Positions 34,769 to 42,871 of a DNA stretch of 60,576 bases are shown piece by piece. A program made the position numbers and the translations under genes. This stretch comes from Bradyrhizobium stylosanthis. GTDB taxonomy: Bacteria; Pseudomonadota; Alphaproteobacteria; Rhizobiales; Xanthobacteraceae. Where the stretch lies: contig NZ_LVEM01000012.1 in assembly GCF_001641335.1 (NCBI RefSeq), positions 497 to 61,072 on the forward strand, given 5' to 3'. The notes under the pieces were generated by a model that was given only the letters and a program-made list of their open reading frames with translations, was not told where the DNA came from and did no database searches. Positions within the stretch are counted from its first letter, which is position 1. Each line of letters opens with the position of its first letter.

Positions 34769-35697
34769 TTCTCCGGCGGCGGCACCGCGCCGGTCCGGCT
34801 GGTGATCAGGCCGTAATGCTCGATGCGGCGGTGCCGGGCAAAATCGAAAATCGTGGTCTTGCCGAAGGTCGTCGCATCGAGGTCGCAGGCGTGGACCAGC
34901 ACCTCGTCGTCTTCGGTCTTGGCCTCGGCGACGATCTCGCCGTTGGGATCCACGATCAGGCTGCCGCCGAACAGCGGATGCCCGTCCTCGTTGCCGGCCT
35001 TGGCCACCGCGACCACCCAGGTCGCGTTCTGGTAGGCACCGGCCTGCACCGAGAGGCGGTTGTGGAACAGGCGCTTCTCGACGCCCTCCTCGCTCTTCTC
35101 GGCGTTGACCGAGGGCGTGTTGTACCCGATCAGTACCATCTCCACGCCCTGCAGGCCCATGACGCGATAGGTCTCGGGCCAGCGGCGGTCGTTGCAGATC
35201 GCCATACCGATGATGCCGCCGAGCTCGCGCCAGACATTGAAGCCGAGATCGCCCGGCTCGAAATAGCGCTTCTCCAGGTGCTGGTGCGAGCGCTTGGTGT
35301 CGTATTCCACATGGCCGGGCAAATGGACCTTGCGGTATTTGCCGACGATCTTGCCGGATTTGTCGGTCAGGATAGCAGTGTTGAAATGGTGTCCGTCCGG
35401 CGTCAGCTCGGCATAGCCGAAATTCATGGCCATCTGGTGCTGCGCTGCACGCTCGAACAGCGGTTTTGTCGCCGCGCTCGGCATCTCGCGCTCGAACCAG
35501 TTGTCGAACTCGGCCCGATCTTCAACGTACCAGCGTGGAAAGAACGTTGTCAGCGCCAGTTCCGGATAGACGATCAGGTCAGCGCCTTTTGCCTTGGCTT
35601 CGTCCATCAGCGCGATCATGCGCTTGACCACGGCCTCGCGGCTGTCGGCTTTCTGGATCGGACCCATCTGGGCGGCGGCGACATTGACGATACGCAT
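34765..35697 (-). CDS. N-carbamoyl-D-amino acid hydrolase-like nitrilase
   Basis: The product is 310 residues in the carbon-nitrogen hydrolase superfamily, with the triad E46 (VYPELALTTFFPRW), K123 (KYRKVHLPGH) and C168 (AICNDRRWPE). The TFFPRW and NDRRWPE contexts, the EPGDLGF segment and the length match D-carbamoylases closely. It would release the free D-amino acid, CO2 and ammonia from the hydantoinase product. It is coupled to the flavin reductase gene. With the hydantoinase and racemase it makes a complete D-hydantoinase route. Confidence 0.9.
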   Translation of the reverse strand: MRIVNVAAAQMGPIQKADSREAVVKRMIALMDEAKAKGADLIVYPELALTTFFPRWYVEDRAEFDNWFEREMPSAATKPLFERAAQHQMAMNFGYAELTPDGHHFNTAILTDKSGKIVGKYRKVHLPGHVEYDTKRSHQHLEKRYFEPGDLGFNVWRELGGIIGMAICNDRRWPETYRVMGLQGVEMVLIGYNTPSVNAEKSEEGVEKRLFHNRLSVQAGAYQNATWVVAVAKAGNEDGHPLFGGSLIVDPNGEIVAEAKTEDDEVLVHACDLDATTFGKTTIFDFARHRRIEHYGLITSRTGAVPPPEK

Positions 35698-35846
35698 CAG
35701 CGATTTCCTGGTGATGTCTTGAAAGGCGTCCTGGCAGACGCCGTGAGTTCAACGACGTGCCGGCGCGCGCAGCTTAACGCAGCATCGTCCGGAATTTCCA
35801 GCCGGAGGCCTGCGGGACGGCATGGTGTGGATTGCATGCCCCGCAT

Positions 35847-37142
35847 TCAGCCGTGCTCCGCATCGGCGACGTCAAGGCCATGGTCGAGTGCGTCAAGCAG
35901 CAGGCCGGCCTCCTGCTCAGAGATAACGAGCGGCGGCGCCAGGAACAGCGACGTCTGCTCGCCGCTGGTGCCGATCACCGCGCCAGCCTCCAGCGCCCGT
36001 TCCGCCACGCGCGAGGCGATCGGCACTTCGGTCGTGTCGGCGTGCCAGGTGCGCCAGTCCGGGCCGTGCAGTTCCACGGTCCAGTGCAGCCCCTGCCCGG
36101 CCACGCGCTGAACGCTCGGATGCTTCTGCGCGATATCGAGCAGGCGCCGGGTGAACAGCTTTTCCAGCTTCTGAACGTGTTCCAGGATCCTGTCGTCGGT
36201 GACGGCCTTCAAATACGCGCTGACGGCAGCCATGCTGATGGGATGGCCGCGCAGCGTGCCGTAGTTCTGCCAGCTCGAGCCCTTGAGCCGCTCGACGATC
36301 TCTCTCGACACCACGACCGCGGCAACCGCAGCCGCGCCGCCGCCGAGCGACTTGCCGAGCGTTACGATGTCGGGGCGGCTTTGGGCGCCCTGGAATGCGA
36401 ACCAGCGGCCCGCGCGCCCTGCGCCGGTGACGACCTCGTCCGCGATCCAGTACGAACCGGCCTGCCGCGCGCAGCGCGCCACCTCGTCCTGATAGGCACC
36501 GTCGTAGTAGATGCCGCCTTGCGTGTAATCGATAATCGTCGCCGCCGTGTCCGAGAGCAGGCGGGGAGCATCGGCGAGATATTCGCTCGGCGGCGCATTG
36601 CCGGCGGGCGCGCCATAGATCGCGCCATCCGGCGCCGGCAGGATCCGCACCGGTGCCATCGGCGCCGGCAGCTTCGAGCCGCCGGCATGCACGGCGAGGC
36701 CGCCGTGCCATTGCGGCTGCACCGTCATGGCGCGGGACAACCCGGTGATGCCGTGATAGGCGCGCTCGCGGGTGGCAAGTGCCGAGCGCTGCGTCAGCGC
36801 CTGGCAGAGTGACAAGGCCATGTCGTTAGCCTCGCTGCCGCTGATGCAGAAGCGGACCGCACCGACCCAATCCTCCTCGCCCTTGAACGCGGTCGCCATC
36901 AGGTCATCGGCGGCCTGCTCGCGACCGACCCAGGTCCAGCCTTCGTTGACGACAGGCGTATCCGCTGCACGGCGGATCGCCTCCACCATTGCGGGATGAC
37001 GATGGCCGAGACCGCCGCCGGTGTTGCTGCCGTCGATCAGCTTGCGGCCATCAGACAGATGAAAATAGACGCCCTCGCCACCGACGACGGCCATCGGCGC
37101 GGCCTCGCCCGCATTCAGTCCGGTTCGCAACAATCTGCTCAT
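35847..37142 (-). CDS. Class III PLP-dependent aminotransferase
   Basis: The product is 431 residues and resembles glutamate-1-semialdehyde aminomutase-like and omega-amino acid transaminases: SGSEANDMAL (PLP phosphate region), IADEVVTGAGRAG (D235) and TLGKSLGGG with the PLP lysine K264. The start at 37142 (MSRLLRTGL) is preferred because the longer frame overlaps the hyuB stop and begins with an arginine-rich leader. It lies 11 bp after hyuB. It may deaminate or racemise the amino acid freed by the hydantoin enzymes; the exact substrate is not visible. Confidence 0.9.
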   Translation of the reverse strand: MSRLLRTGLNAGEAAPMAVVGGEGVYFHLSDGRKLIDGSNTGGGLGHRHPAMVEAIRRAADTPVVNEGWTWVGREQAADDLMATAFKGEEDWVGAVRFCISGSEANDMALSLCQALTQRSALATRERAYHGITGLSRAMTVQPQWHGGLAVHAGGSKLPAPMAPVRILPAPDGAIYGAPAGNAPPSEYLADAPRLLSDTAATIIDYTQGGIYYDGAYQDEVARCARQAGSYWIADEVVTGAGRAGRWFAFQGAQSRPDIVTLGKSLGGGAAAVAAVVVSREIVERLKGSSWQNYGTLRGHPISMAAVSAYLKAVTDDRILEHVQKLEKLFTRRLLDIAQKHPSVQRVAGQGLHWTVELHGPDWRTWHADTTEVPIASRVAERALEAGAVIGTSGEQTSLFLAPPLVISEQEAGLLLDALDHGLDVADAEHG

Positions 37143-37153
37143 CGCCCGCCCCC

Positions 37154-38734
37154 TCACTCCGCAGCCGCGGCGCCGTAGCCGCCGCCACCGCACATCTCGA
37201 TCGTGACGAGATCGCCTTGCTGCAACACCAGGTTCGACTTGCCGTCGATGGCGACGTTGGCGCCGTGCCGGACCAGCGAGATGCGGCAGGCCTTTCCGGA
37301 CTCGCCGCCCTGCATGCCCCAGGGCGCGATCACCATGCGTTCGATGCAGGTGGTGAGATGCATCGTGGGCGCGAGGATGCGATAGGTGCGAACGGAGCCG
37401 TCACCGCCGCGATGAGCACCCGCGCCGCCGGACTGGCGGCGGATGGCCTGCTGTTCGAGCCGGATTGCGTAGTTCGCCTCGATCACCTCGACGGGCGTGT
37501 TGGACGTGTTGGACAGATGCACCCGCGTCGCGGAGGTGCCGGCCCGATCGTGCCGCGCGCCCTCGCCGCCGCCGTGAACCTCGTAGAGCATCTTCCACGA
37601 CCCGTTGGGACGCGGCTCGGCGAAGAACAGCACGCCCGCCGTTGTCGCGCCACCGGCCGACAAACGCTCGGGAATGGTGTCCTGCATCGCGCGGAAAATC
37701 GCATCGACGATGCGCATGGAGGTCTCGTGATTGCCGGCGGCAACGGAAGCGGTCCAGCCCGGCTCCAGGATCGAGCCCGGGCGCGTGATGATGGTCAGAG
37801 GCCGCAGCGCGCCCGCGTTCTGGTTCATGTCGCGCCCGCTCATGATGCGCGCGGCATAGGCGACGGCCGAGCGCGCCATGAACGGCGTCGTGTTGCAGAA
37901 GTTCGAGACACGGTCGCAGCTTCCGGAGAGGTCGAACGTCGCCTCGTCGCCGCGGATCGTGATCTTGACGTGGATCCGGGCCGGCGCGTTGTTGTCGCTG
38001 CCGTCGTCGAGGTAATCTTCGCCCTCATAGACGCCGTCGGGGAGGTCCCGCAGGGCCTCGCGCATCTCGATTTCCGAGAGATCGTGCAGGCGCGACTGGG
38101 TCGCCAGGAACACCGCCTTGCCGTGCTCGCGGCAGAGCTCGACGATGCGTTTCTCGCCGGCCTTGGTCGCCGCGATCTGGGCGAGGAGATCGCCCTCGCA
38201 GGATTCTGCATCGCGGACGTTGGCCTTGAGCAGCTGCACGATCGGCGTGTTGACGCCGGCGGCCGTTGCGATCAGCACCGGCGGAATCCGCATCGCCTCC
38301 TGGAACGTGTCGACCGCCTTGGCGAAATAGCTGCCGGGCCAGGTGCCGCCGATGTCGGGCCAGTGCGCGAGGCTGATCGCGAACGCCACGATCTCGCCGT
38401 CTACGAAGACCGGACGCACGACCTTGACGTCGTTGAGATGATTGCCGCCGAGCGCGCCGACATTGTAGATCACGACGTCGCCGTCTTTCAGGCCGTCGCG
38501 CGGCATGACCTTGAGCAATTCAGGGATGGTATAGGCCATCGCGCCGAGATGGATCGGGATGTCGCGGCCCTGCCCGACCAGGCCGCCATGGCCGTCCGTG
38601 ATCGCAGACGACAGATCACCGGCCTCGCGCAGCAGCGGCGAGCGTGCCGAGCGCGTCATGACCAGGCTCATCTCCTCGGCCGCGGCGGAGAGCCCGTGCC
38701 GGATGACCTCGACGACAAACGGATCGAGCTTCAT
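37154..38734 (-). CDS. hyuB: ATP-dependent hydantoinase / oxoprolinase subunit B (HyuB)
   Basis: The product is 526 residues and matches the hydantoinase B/oxoprolinase family: LREAGDLSSAITD, GRDIPIHLGAM, DVVIYNVGALGGNHLNDVKVVRPVF, then the C-terminal ALRPLTIITRPGSILEP, HGGGEGARHDRAG and IEMCGGGGYG. It works with HyuA, which activates the substrate with ATP. The start overlaps the hyuA stop by 4 bp, as usual for this pair. N-methylhydantoin, 5-oxoproline or another cyclic or linear amide are possible substrates. Acetophenone carboxylase-type use is less likely because its extra subunits are missing. Confidence 0.92.
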   Translation of the reverse strand: MKLDPFVVEVIRHGLSAAAEEMSLVMTRSARSPLLREAGDLSSAITDGHGGLVGQGRDIPIHLGAMAYTIPELLKVMPRDGLKDGDVVIYNVGALGGNHLNDVKVVRPVFVDGEIVAFAISLAHWPDIGGTWPGSYFAKAVDTFQEAMRIPPVLIATAAGVNTPIVQLLKANVRDAESCEGDLLAQIAATKAGEKRIVELCREHGKAVFLATQSRLHDLSEIEMREALRDLPDGVYEGEDYLDDGSDNNAPARIHVKITIRGDEATFDLSGSCDRVSNFCNTTPFMARSAVAYAARIMSGRDMNQNAGALRPLTIITRPGSILEPGWTASVAAGNHETSMRIVDAIFRAMQDTIPERLSAGGATTAGVLFFAEPRPNGSWKMLYEVHGGGEGARHDRAGTSATRVHLSNTSNTPVEVIEANYAIRLEQQAIRRQSGGAGAHRGGDGSVRTYRILAPTMHLTTCIERMVIAPWGMQGGESGKACRISLVRHGANVAIDGKSNLVLQQGDLVTIEMCGGGGYGAAAAE

Positions 38735-40740
38735 GCCGCCCTCCGCGTCAGGAAAAGGTTGCCACCGTCGTCAGGCCTGGCCTGCCAGCCGGGTGGCACC
38801 ACCACTGTGGACCATGCATCTTCGATGATCGCCGGGCCGTGGACGATATCCGTCAGCGCGGCGCGGTCGATGATCGCGGTCGCAATGTCGTGGAGGCCGT
38901 CGAACGAGCAGATGCGCGTGCCTGACGACACCGCCCTCACCGCGGTGGCCGGCCGGCTCACGACAGTCGTGGACGGGCGGCGGGCCTGCACCCGCACGGA
39001 TTCGATCACGCAGGGCTCGCCTGTCGCGTAACCGAACAGCTCGTGATGCCGCGCCAGGAAGTCCACCTTGAGTTTGGCGACATCCAGCGGCAGCGTGAAG
39101 GGTACCGGAATGGCGTCGTTCTGCGCCGCATAGCGCATCAAGGCCACCAGCTCGCGCTGGATCTCCGCCTTCGCAACGCCATTGGCGATCAGCGGCGCCG
39201 AGGCGTCGTCGATCAGCGTTTCGATCCGCTCCGATACTCGGGCGAGATCGATGCCGTCGAGCGCAGCGCGCAGCGTCTGCTGCTGCAGGAAGCTGAAATC
39301 GGCGGTGAGGCAACCGAGCGCCGAGAACGCGCTGGAGGCGCTGGGCACGACGACCTCGGCAATGCCGTAGAGATCGGCGAGGCCCGCGGCATGCATCGGG
39401 CCGCCGCCGCCGAAGGCCAGCAGCGTACAGTCGCGGCCGTCGATGCCGCGCTCGACCGTGACGCGGCGGAGCGCGCGGGCCATGGTCGCATTCGCGACCT
39501 TGATGATGCCGAGCGCCGTTTCGGTGAGGCTCAGACCAAGGGCGCGCGCGATCGGTTCGATCACGCGCTTTGCAGCCTCGATATCGATCCCGATGCGGTC
39601 GCCGAGCTTGGTTTCCGGATTGAGATAGCCGAGCACGGCATTGGCGTCGGTGATGGTCGGCTCCGTACCGCCGCGGACATAGCAGGCCGGCCCAGGTTCG
39701 GAACCGGCGCTCTCCGGCCCGACGGTGAGGCCGCCGGGGCCGTTGCGCACGATCGATCCCCCGCCCGCGCCGATGGAGTGAACCGCGAGCATCGGCTGAC
39801 GCAGCGGCTTGTCGCCGAGCATGCGGCCGTCCGCCATCTCGGCCTGGCCGTCCACGATCAGGCAAACATCCGTCGTGGTGCCGCCCATGTCGAAGGTGAG
39901 CATGCGCGAGGTACCGAGCTGGCGCGCGATGCTGACAGAGGCCGAGACGCCGGCCGCCGGGCCCGACATCGCCATCACCAGCGGGCGGCGCTTCACGGCC
40001 GAGATCGGAATCATCGCGCCGGCCGAGTGAAACACCTGCAAGCCGGCGCCGATCGGCAGCCTCTGCTCCAGCTCGCTCAGATATTCCACCGCGATCGGCA
40101 TCGCGGCGGCGTTGAACACCGTGGCCGAGGTCCGCTCGTATTCGCGCGCCTCGGGATTGACCTCGTGCGAGAGCGAGACATGGGCGACGACGTCCTTGAG
40201 CCGCTCGCCCAGCATCTTTTCATGCACGGGGTTGGCGTAGGCGTGAAGAAGAGCAACCGCGACGCTCTGCACACCGGTCTGCTTCAGCCAGGCCACCAGG
40301 CGCTCGATCTCGGCGTCATCCAGCGCCTTCAGCACCCGCCCCTCGTGATCGAGGCGCTCGGCAAGGCCAAAGCATCGTTCGGGCGGCACCAAAGGCGGCG
40401 ATTTCGGGGGAATGTCGAGCCGATAGAGATCGCGGCGGCGATAGCGCGCGATCTCCAGCACGTCGGCAAAGCCTTCGGTCGCGACCAGCGCCACCTTCGG
40501 CAACCGGCCTTCGACGATGGCATTGGTCACGCGCGTGGTGCCGTGGACGAAGCGTTTGACCTCGCTCTTGCGCAGGCCCACCGCCTCGATGGCCTCCAGC
40601 ATCGCCTGCACGGGCGCTTGCGGGCGTGACGGCACCTTCGCGATCCGCGCCTCCGCAGTATCGCGCCTGATGGCGATGATGTCGGTGAAGGTGCCACCGA
40701 TATCGGTGCCGACCTCCCAGTGATGTCCGGAATCGCTCAT
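38731..40740 (-). CDS. hyuA: ATP-dependent hydantoinase / oxoprolinase subunit A (HyuA)
   Basis: The product is 669 residues with the ASKHA-type phosphate loops VGTDIGGTFTD near the start and LTFDMGGTTTDVCLI in the middle. HGTTRVTNAI, SHEVNPEAREYERTSATVFNAA and VHSIGAGGGSI are hydantoinase A/oxoprolinase landmarks. The ATG at 40740 is taken as the start; a GTG two codons earlier is in frame. It is the first large gene of the minus-strand hydantoin operon and is preceded by a short reading frame that ends 9 bp upstream. Confidence 0.92.
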   Translation of the reverse strand: MSDSGHHWEVGTDIGGTFTDIIAIRRDTAEARIAKVPSRPQAPVQAMLEAIEAVGLRKSEVKRFVHGTTRVTNAIVEGRLPKVALVATEGFADVLEIARYRRRDLYRLDIPPKSPPLVPPERCFGLAERLDHEGRVLKALDDAEIERLVAWLKQTGVQSVAVALLHAYANPVHEKMLGERLKDVVAHVSLSHEVNPEAREYERTSATVFNAAAMPIAVEYLSELEQRLPIGAGLQVFHSAGAMIPISAVKRRPLVMAMSGPAAGVSASVSIARQLGTSRMLTFDMGGTTTDVCLIVDGQAEMADGRMLGDKPLRQPMLAVHSIGAGGGSIVRNGPGGLTVGPESAGSEPGPACYVRGGTEPTITDANAVLGYLNPETKLGDRIGIDIEAAKRVIEPIARALGLSLTETALGIIKVANATMARALRRVTVERGIDGRDCTLLAFGGGGPMHAAGLADLYGIAEVVVPSASSAFSALGCLTADFSFLQQQTLRAALDGIDLARVSERIETLIDDASAPLIANGVAKAEIQRELVALMRYAAQNDAIPVPFTLPLDVAKLKVDFLARHHELFGYATGEPCVIESVRVQARRPSTTVVSRPATAVRAVSSGTRICSFDGLHDIATAIIDRAALTDIVHGPAIIEDAWSTVVVPPGWQARPDDGGNLFLTRRAA

Positions 40741-40749
40741 CTGCACGGG

Positions 40750-40833
40750 TCAGCTACGAATGACGTCCGGCCCCGGCGCCGGGTCCTTGCCGCCGATCGC
40801 GACGTCCACTGCCAAACCGAGAGCGCTCATCAT
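40750..40833 (-). CDS. Possible 27-codon leader peptide before hyuA
   Basis: ATG at 40833 (a second ATG follows at once) is preceded by CAGGGGATGC, a good ribosome-binding site. The frame encodes 27 residues ending KDPAPGPDVIRS and stops 9 bp before the hyuA ATG. Most of its third positions are G or C, as in the real genes here. It may couple translation to hyuA, whose own start lacks a clear Shine-Dalgarno. It could also be chance, or the end of a decayed gene: the frame is open back to 41013. Confidence 0.35.
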   Translation of the reverse strand: MMSALGLAVDVAIGGKDPAPGPDVIRS

Positions 40834-40942
40834 GCATCCCCTGTCATGCCACCGACCGGGAGCGTGCGACAGAGCGAAGGGCTCGGGATAGGGCCAGAGT
40901 TGTCGCAATCCGCTAGACCAGCGCATGCGCAGCATCGCGCAG

Positions 40943-41076
40943 TGCAACATTGGCTGCACGTTTTGGTGCAGCGATGCCTGCTCACAGGGCAATCGGATCT
41001 CGGCCCGTTTCATGCCGGGAACGTGCAGCGCACCCTTGGATTTGTCGGCGCAAATCGTGACGTCCGCTGCACTGCA
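40943..41076. promoter_or_regulatory. Repeated TGCA boxes upstream of hyuA; rest of the 40834-41169 gap has no gene
   Basis: On the plus strand TGCA occurs at 40943, 40955 and 40967, that is at exact 12-bp steps, and again at 41024, 41068 and 41073. The three stepped boxes form direct repeats of the form TGCA-N8. MocR/GntR regulators often bind direct repeats near their target promoters, and a MocR gene ends at 41170 next to this gap. No clear -10/-35 pair is seen. Apart from the short leader frame, the 336-bp gap holds nothing I recognise. Confidence 0.35.
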
Positions 41077-41169
41077 ATCGGAGGCGTCAGGTCAGCCTGT
41101 CTAATTTGCAGGCGATCGCGCGGCGCTGCGGGATGAGCGATTGCCTACGAGCCATGCACGCCAGTCGGC

Positions 41170-42699
41170 TCAGCTTCCCTTTATTGTACGAACAGTACGG
41201 GAGGAAATTGCCGGCGCGGATGGGGCGTTGCGGCGACCGCTGCCGATGATGGCTGCGATTCTCGCGAGCAGCGGGGTGGCGTCCTCGACCTGAAGCCGCC
41301 CGTAACCGAACACCAGGCCCTGCCGCGTCGGCTGCTCCAGGAAATTCTGCGACAACGGCTGCACGTGAATGCCTGATTGCTTCAGGACGGCGGCCGCCTC
41401 GCCGTCGCTCATTCGTGCCTGCATCGCGTCGGTGAACAGCGCCACCAGATGCAGGCCGGTGACGGCGGAGGAGACGGTGAGATCATCCGGCATCAGCGCT
41501 GCGATCGCATCGATCAGCGCGTTCCGCCTGGCAGCATAGACCCGGCGCATCGCACGCAGGTGCCGCAGCAAATGCCCCTCGCGCATGAACTCGGCGAGCG
41601 CGAGCTGTCCGATGCCGGAGGTGTGGACGTCGATCCGCGCGCGCCCCCTCGAAAAGCCGTCGATGAAATTCCTGTTGGCGACGATGTAGCCGAGCCGCAG
41701 GTTGGGCATCATGATCTTGGAGAAGGTGCCGAAATAGATCACGCGCCCCTCGCGATCGAGCGAGCGCAAGGAGGCGATCATGCTGTCCTGGTGCCTGAAC
41801 TCCGAGTTGTAGTCGTCCTCGATCACCCAGACGTCGTTCCTGTTGGCCCAGTCGAGCAGCTCGAGGCGCCGCTCGAGACCCATGCTGACGCCGAGCGGAT
41901 ATTGATGCGACGGCGTGACCACGATCAGCCGCGCACCCGGCGCGCGCCGGATGCCTTCGGAGACAACGAGGCCCTTGTCATCGACGGGAACGGGCACGAG
42001 CTTGGCGCCCGCGGCCGTGAGCGCCCAACGCGCCTCGATGAAGCCGGGCTCCTCGACCCAGACCTCGTCACCGGGATCGAGGATCATCCGGCTGCAGAAA
42101 TCCAGCGCGCCCGATGTGCCCGATGTGACGACGACCTCCTCCGGCGAGCAGACCAGCCCGCGCACCGAGCCGAGGAAGTTCGCGATCTCGCTGCGCAGGC
42201 GCGGATGGCCTTCGGAGGGAAGGTCGAGGCACTCCTGCTCTCTTGGATTTTGCCAGCTTTGCCGCAAAAGGCGCGACCATTCCCTGAAGGGAAAGGTCGA
42301 GATATCAGGGGCGCCGGGCGCGAACACCGACGGCCAGTTGGTCTCGTAGTCCAGGCCAAGCAGCGATTGCCAGCGCTCCGACGTGCGGGCGGGCCTGGAT
42401 GCAGGCGGTGTGGCCGATGGCGGCGCGACATGCGGGGCCGCGACGGACGCCACCATGACGCTGCCGCGCGGCGTCGATACGAGATAGCCTTCGGCGTAGA
42501 GCAGATCCCACGCCGTCAGCACCACCGTGCGCGAGCAGCCGAGCTCCCGCGCGATCTCGCGCGATCCCAGAAATTGCGTTCCAGCCGGAAAGACGCCGCG
42601 AAGGATGCCTTCGCGGATGTGGGCCGCGATCTGCAGATGCAGCGGCACGGCCGAAGTCCGGTCGATATGCATCCCCGCAAGGGACACGCGCTTGCTCAT
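41170..42699 (-). CDS. MocR-family regulator (GntR HTH fused to aminotransferase-like PLP domain)
   Basis: The product is 509 residues. The N-terminal wHTH (about 12-82: VPLHLQIAAHIREGIL, GSREIARELGCSRTVVLTAWDLLYAEGYL) is of the GntR/MocR type. A linker of about 50 residues leads to a fold-type I domain with EEPGFIEARWAL, VTPSHQYPLG, IEDDYNSEF and the PLP lysine in YFGTFSKIMMP (K328). MocR proteins sense PLP adducts of amines or amino acids. Its position upstream of hyuA on the same strand suggests control of the hydantoin/amino acid operon. The start at 42699 avoids a short non-family leader. Confidence 0.92.
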   Translation of the reverse strand: MSKRVSLAGMHIDRTSAVPLHLQIAAHIREGILRGVFPAGTQFLGSREIARELGCSRTVVLTAWDLLYAEGYLVSTPRGSVMVASVAAPHVAPPSATPPASRPARTSERWQSLLGLDYETNWPSVFAPGAPDISTFPFREWSRLLRQSWQNPREQECLDLPSEGHPRLRSEIANFLGSVRGLVCSPEEVVVTSGTSGALDFCSRMILDPGDEVWVEEPGFIEARWALTAAGAKLVPVPVDDKGLVVSEGIRRAPGARLIVVTPSHQYPLGVSMGLERRLELLDWANRNDVWVIEDDYNSEFRHQDSMIASLRSLDREGRVIYFGTFSKIMMPNLRLGYIVANRNFIDGFSRGRARIDVHTSGIGQLALAEFMREGHLLRHLRAMRRVYAARRNALIDAIAALMPDDLTVSSAVTGLHLVALFTDAMQARMSDGEAAAVLKQSGIHVQPLSQNFLEQPTRQGLVFGYGRLQVEDATPLLARIAAIIGSGRRNAPSAPAISSRTVRTIKGS

Positions 42700-42728
42700 G
42701 TCTCGCCCGTCAGGCAATGCAAGAGACC

Positions 42729-42805
42729 GTAGCCCGGGTGAGCGACGCGACACCCGGGACGACCGCGGGTAGATTCCCGGATGTCGCTCCGCTCATCCGG
42801 GCTAC
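42729..42805. repeat. Imperfect palindrome with GTAGCCCGG ends (dispersed-repeat type)
   Basis: An arm of about 31 bp from 42729 (GTAGCCCGGGTGAGCG...) pairs with the reverse complement ending at 42805 (...CGCTCATCCGGGCTAC) around a 15-bp loop. Sequences of this form are familiar as dispersed palindromic repeats in Bradyrhizobium and relatives. It lies between two minus-strand genes, downstream of the aldehyde dehydrogenase, and could fold in RNA. Confidence 0.75.
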
Positions 42806-42828
42806 GCGAGTCCCATATACAAATTCAC

Positions 42829-42859
42829 GGGGTGGGTTAGCGCAAGCGTAACCCACCCC
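42829..42859. terminator. Perfect 11-bp-arm hairpin GGGGTGGGTTA / TAACCCACCCC
   Basis: Arms at 42829-42839 and 42849-42859 pair perfectly around a 9-nt loop. It begins 12 bp past the stop of the aldehyde dehydrogenase gene, read on the minus strand, a good place for a terminator, but no T-run follows. This element too resembles a dispersed Bradyrhizobium repeat. Confidence 0.6.
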
Positions 42860-42871
42860 GCGAGACCTCGT

